A stretch of DNA of 64,000 bases from assembly GCF_007565055.1 (NCBI RefSeq), contig NC_044559.1, positions 100,214,759-100,278,758 on the forward strand, read 5' to 3'. Numbering within the stretch: the stretch's first letter is position 1; each line of letters opens with the position of its first letter. Origin of the DNA: Rhinopithecus roxellana. Taxonomy: Eukaryota; Chordata; Mammalia; Primates; Cercopithecidae. A program made the position numbers and the translations under genes. Positions 60,083 to 64,000 of this stretch are shown piece by piece. The notes beneath the pieces are model-generated. The model saw only the letters and a program-made list of their open reading frames with translations, did no database searches and had not been told where the DNA came from.

Positions 60083-61560
60083 CTATTACCCTTGTAGCAA
60101 TGCTGTGAAATAAATTAGATAACAGTCTAAATACCTACAAAATAGGGAGTACTCCATAAATTTTATTTTCCTTTCTTTTGTCCAATTTGTATTTCAAGGA
60201 CTCAACACATTATAGACACTGAAATAAATGTTGTCCATTATGGACCACGCATAAACTTCTAATTTGGAAAGTTTATACACTGCTCATTTCTTAAAAAAAA
60301 AAACTCCCAAATATCAGATTACTGCCCATGGGATTGCAAAATATTTTTATGCCTTTTATGGTTAAAATGCTCTAAGAATTTGGAAGAAGTCCTACTTCTG
60401 AAAGTTATTTCAATAAATCCGAAATGAATAGATGTGGAAAATATTTAACATTCAACGGTTAATTTTGAGTAAGAGACATGTAGTTGATTTTATCCCTTTT
60501 ATTTCTACAAACCATAAGAAGAAACAGTTTGGACAGGTTCCTCAAAAGAGTCTCCCCAAATCCTTTTTAATAGGATACATCAACTCAAGTGTCACCCAAA
60601 GATTATTCCTAACAAATGTACATATTGTTTGACTTTGCTTGGAATAAACAAAAAGCTTAAAATTAGATTATTGCTTAGAAAGAGAGCCATTAAATTAAAA
60701 TAAGGCCAGACATTTGGAACTAAGTCAGTTTAAGAGAGTCACCTTTCATTAAATTATGGCTACCATGTTTGGATTGTTTTATTAGCTTTATGCCACAACC
60801 ATAAAAACTCAGTTAAAATTTCACAGTAAGTGCCTAGTGCCTTCACACAAATTCACAAAATCAGTGCCTCTAAACAAATTCGTTTTTCATACTAAAAGAA
60901 ATGCCAATAACCACTAAATCACTAAAACTAAAAGGCAAAAAAGTGGAAAACTTTTTTAACATCATTTAAATCGCTATTGGCCTGACTTACTTTTCCCCTT
61001 AAAAAAAAAATATATATATATATACATATATATATATAGACAACAACTTAATGCTGTTTCCCCTCATTTCTCATTTTTCATAGGGTTCCAGCACTCTATC
61101 ACTATTTGAAATGTAACTAATTTAAACTTATTTAGCAAAAGAAGCTTTATTTATAGCCTTATTTGTGCTGAGCAGCTTTTCAGAAAACACATTTTTCAGA
61201 TTAATGGAAATGTTTGTGGTAACATTAGCTCTACTTGCCATTCCAAAACTATAAAATGAATTAAGAGGGGGAACGACTTGAATTAAAGCATGAGTGACTT
61301 CATAAAAATAAACACTTTACATAATTTGTAAATTTAAATTTTTGTTACCTCAAAATGTAGGCAGAATGATTGACAAACATAATGCATTTATTTGCCAAAA
61401 AACAAGAAGAAATTTGCTTGATTACTGATTAAAATTATTTTAAATGATTTTTCCAGTGAGTTTTTTGTGTGTATATCACTGATGGAAACTTTTTATTCTG
61501 TGCCACAGATTCTCATTTCCATATACAGTTTTGTGACCGGAGACTTGACATGCTGAATTA

Positions 61561-61610
<50 letters not shown>

Positions 61611-61929
61611 AGAGACATAAATATAGAGATAATGATAGAGACATCATTGTAATAGCTTCTTTAGGGAGCTCTTAGAGTTAACTGGAGAAACCCTAACTTT
61701 CGTTGAACACAGTTTGAATTCTAAAGTTAGTTGTGATGCTACTTATATTCTCCGAATATACTGTAAACACAAAATATTCCACTTTTTAAAATAATGGAAA
61801 TATGTTAACAATAAAGCATAAAATTTACAAATAATTTTATCTTTCAAATATGAAAAATGCTTCATCCAAAAACTAATGATGCTGGTCCACCTGGTTTCAG
61901 CTCTGATGGACTATCTTGTAAGAAATCAT
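60083..61929. other. Intron 5, STRs only
   Basis: No exon seen. Holds an (AT)n tract at about 61007-61040 and a (GT)n tract at 61562-61609. Confidence 0.4.
61562..61609 (+). repeat. (TG)24 microsatellite
   Basis: 48 bp of uninterrupted TG, the longest pure dinucleotide repeat in the window. Confidence 0.95.
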
Positions 61930-62329
61930 CCTCTAATCAAGAACACATAAAAAAGTGGATACTTTTTTAAAAGTAAGTTTGAAGGCATTGGAGATTTTCC
62001 AAGGTACTCAGGATTTAAGAGGCCACAATCCTAGAGAGAAGTGAAGATTTTTGAAGTGAACCCAATATTTGTGTTGCTCTTCCTCTAGGGGAATTTGTTG
62101 AGTTTTAGGAAGTACAAGGCAAGAAGTTGAGAAGCAAGAGGAGGACAGTCCTTAAGAAGCAGAGAAGCCAATAGAACTTCTGACAGTTTTCTAAGACTAG
62201 AAAACAAAACTCTGAATATGAGCATGTCAAAGTAGCCAGGATCAAGAGGACAAGATTACAGGAAGAAGAGGGGGTACACAGAAGTGAACTTGATACTCTG
62301 TGACAGCTTTTCACTCCGGGCATTTGCTG

Positions 62330-63670
62330 ATTCTTAAGCCATGGTGGGAAAATGACCCAAATGTATACTATAAACCCCAAAACAATCACCAAAAACAAAC
62401 AAAAACTTATAGCTAAAAAGCAAGCAGAAGGGATAAAATGAAACACGAAAATACTCAATACAAAAGAAGGCAGAAAAAGAGAACAAAGGAGTTATGGGAC
62501 AAATAGAAACAAATAGTGAAGATGGTAGATTTAAACCGAACTAAATCACTTATCACACTACAAAGAAATATATGCCGAACCATATAAATTATCACATTAA
62601 ACATAACACCCCTTGTGAAAAGAAAAAAGCAAAGATGATCAGATTGCCAACTATATGACCCACTATATAATCCCTACAAGAATAAGGACATAAACAGTTT
62701 ACAAGTGGGGAAATTATGGAAAATATGTATACCATGTTAACAGCAATCATAAAAAGCAGGAGTGGTTTCATAAGTATCAGACTCAATAGATGTCAGAGCA
62801 AAGAATAAGACCAGTGAGAAAGAAGGTCACTTCCTAATGAAAAAGGCATCAAATCATCAAGAGGACATAGCAATCCTAAATGTTTATATACTTAACAGAG
62901 ATTGAAAATATATGAAGCAAAAGTCAATAGACCTGCAAGGAAAATAGACACATTTACTCTTATAATGGTAAATGTCAACACCCTCTTTTAACGATTGATA
63001 AAGACAAAGTTAGTAAAAATATAGACAACTTGAACAAGACTATCAAATAATTTGACATCATTGACGTTTATATAAGGAAAAAAACAGAAAACACATTCAT
63101 TTTAAGTGCACAAAAAATATTTACAAGTTAGTTCATATTCTAGACTATAAAACAAGTCTAAATTAATTTCAAAAGATTCAAATCATACAAAGTATGCTTT
63201 CTGATCAAAATTGAGTTTCAGAAGTCAGTAACAGAAAATCCCAAATATGTACAGACTAAATACACAGTTCTCCATAACCCATGGATAAAAGAAGAAATAA
63301 AAAAGGAATTTAAAAAGCATTTTGAATGGGTTGAAAATGAAAACACAAAATATCAAAGCTAAAACAGCATTTTGAGGGAAATTTATAGCACTAAACAGTC
63401 TTAAATCTTTAACCTCAACTTGCACCTTAAGAAGCTAACAAAGAAGAGAAGTTTAAACACAAATTAAGCTGAAGAAAAGTAGTAACAAATAACAAAAAAA
63501 AATTAAAAAAAAATAAAAACAGAGCTTTTTATTTTAAAATCAACTAAATTAATAAATCTTTATCAAGACCAAGCAGGAAAAGAGAGAGAAGACAAAATTA
63601 CCAAAATCAGGAATGAGAGTGGTGACATTATTAAAATTTCTACAAATATAAAAAGAATAATAAGGTATTA
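62330..63670 (+). mobile_element. Ancient L1M ORF2 5' region, sense
   Basis: Decayed endonuclease-to-linker part of an old L1 ORF2: 'agatggtagatttaaaccgaac', 'aatgtcaacaccctctttt', 'tttaagtgcacaaaaaatat', 'ataaaacaagtctaaatt', 'ttgagggaaatttatagcac', 'tcaaatcatacaaagtatgc' and 'ccaaaatcaggaatgagagtgg'. Upstream sequence back to about 61930 may be its 5' UTR. Many stops and indels. Confidence 0.75.
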
Positions 63671-63799
63671 TTATTGTCAAAAACTGTGAAGAGTCAGATT
63701 TTACCTATTTTACAGGTTAGCCTGTCTCTGTCTTGTGGATACTGGCAGAAGATTCAAGACTCCTTAGTCAGAGAGAGTTAGAGAAATAAAACTCAATAT

Positions 63800-64000
63800 T
63801 CTCAAATTGAGCTGAAAGAAAGGATAAGAAAGTAAATAAAAAGAGCAGCAATTAAAGAAAAAGAAAATATATACAATCAGGAAAATAAAGCTATGAGGTG
63901 ATTCTTTAGAAAGGCTAATGAAATTAATAATCCTCTAGTAAGACTTTAAGAATAAAAAAAGAAAGATGAAAACACAATGTCAGTAATAAATTGAGGCGTC
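63800..64000 (+). mobile_element. Second L1M ORF2 segment, sense, cut by window end
   Basis: Realigns with the same ORF2 interval as 63520-63640 ('gattctttagaaaggctaatgaaattaataatcctctag' corresponds to 'tattttaaaatcaactaaattaataaatc'). It is therefore a second insertion or a local duplication, separated by ~120 bp of other sequence. Confidence 0.6.

Noticed and set aside
62105..62458. 117-codon hydrophobic minus-strand frame
   Set aside because: It is the complement of purine-rich old L1 sequence. Complementary U-rich codons produce apparent membrane-like peptides.

Overview
The window is primate genomic DNA, most likely from an Old World monkey. It carries many Alu copies, including young AluY copies with the 'ctcaagcctg' start and 'gatccggccac' variants I associate with cercopithecoid AluY. 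It also carries a nearly intact, young full-length L1, plus older L2, MIR, MER30-like and MLT1 relics. Nothing in it looks prokaryotic or viral, apart from old solo LTR fragments. No tRNA, rRNA or CRISPR array was seen.

The one host gene starts in a CpG island near 13.6-14.2 kb and runs on the + strand to beyond the window. Five coding exons (13839-13913, 23358-23461, 31588-31757, 37042-37186, 41814-41886) join in perfect phase, with GT/AG at every junction. They give 189 uninterrupted codons ending on a codon boundary at a splice donor. The peptide matches my memory of CABCOCO1 (C10orf107), a cilia-associated protein. A palindromic RFX X-box 38 bp upstream of the start codon independently supports a ciliary gene. 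The last exons and the stop codon are not visible and probably lie beyond position 64000.

Layout: 1-13.6 kb is intergenic and holds two Alus, a MIR and a 6.2 kb full-length L1 (5060-11250) with 12 bp target-site duplications. Its ORF1 is intact. Its ORF2 carries one 1-bp deletion and one late nonsense codon. From 13.6 to 41.9 kb lie the promoter, exons 1-5 and repeat-rich introns. Those introns include a 256 bp perfect inverted repeat in intron 2 and a ~100 bp repeat pair flanking exon 4. From 41.9 to 64 kb is presumed intron made mostly of old L1, L2, Alu and LTR relics, microsatellites and unannotated DNA.

No undescribed multi-gene system is evident. The most unusual items are the perfect inverted repeat, the X-box promoter, the nearly coding-competent L1, several local duplications, and a cysteine-rich minus-strand reading frame at 49.5 kb.
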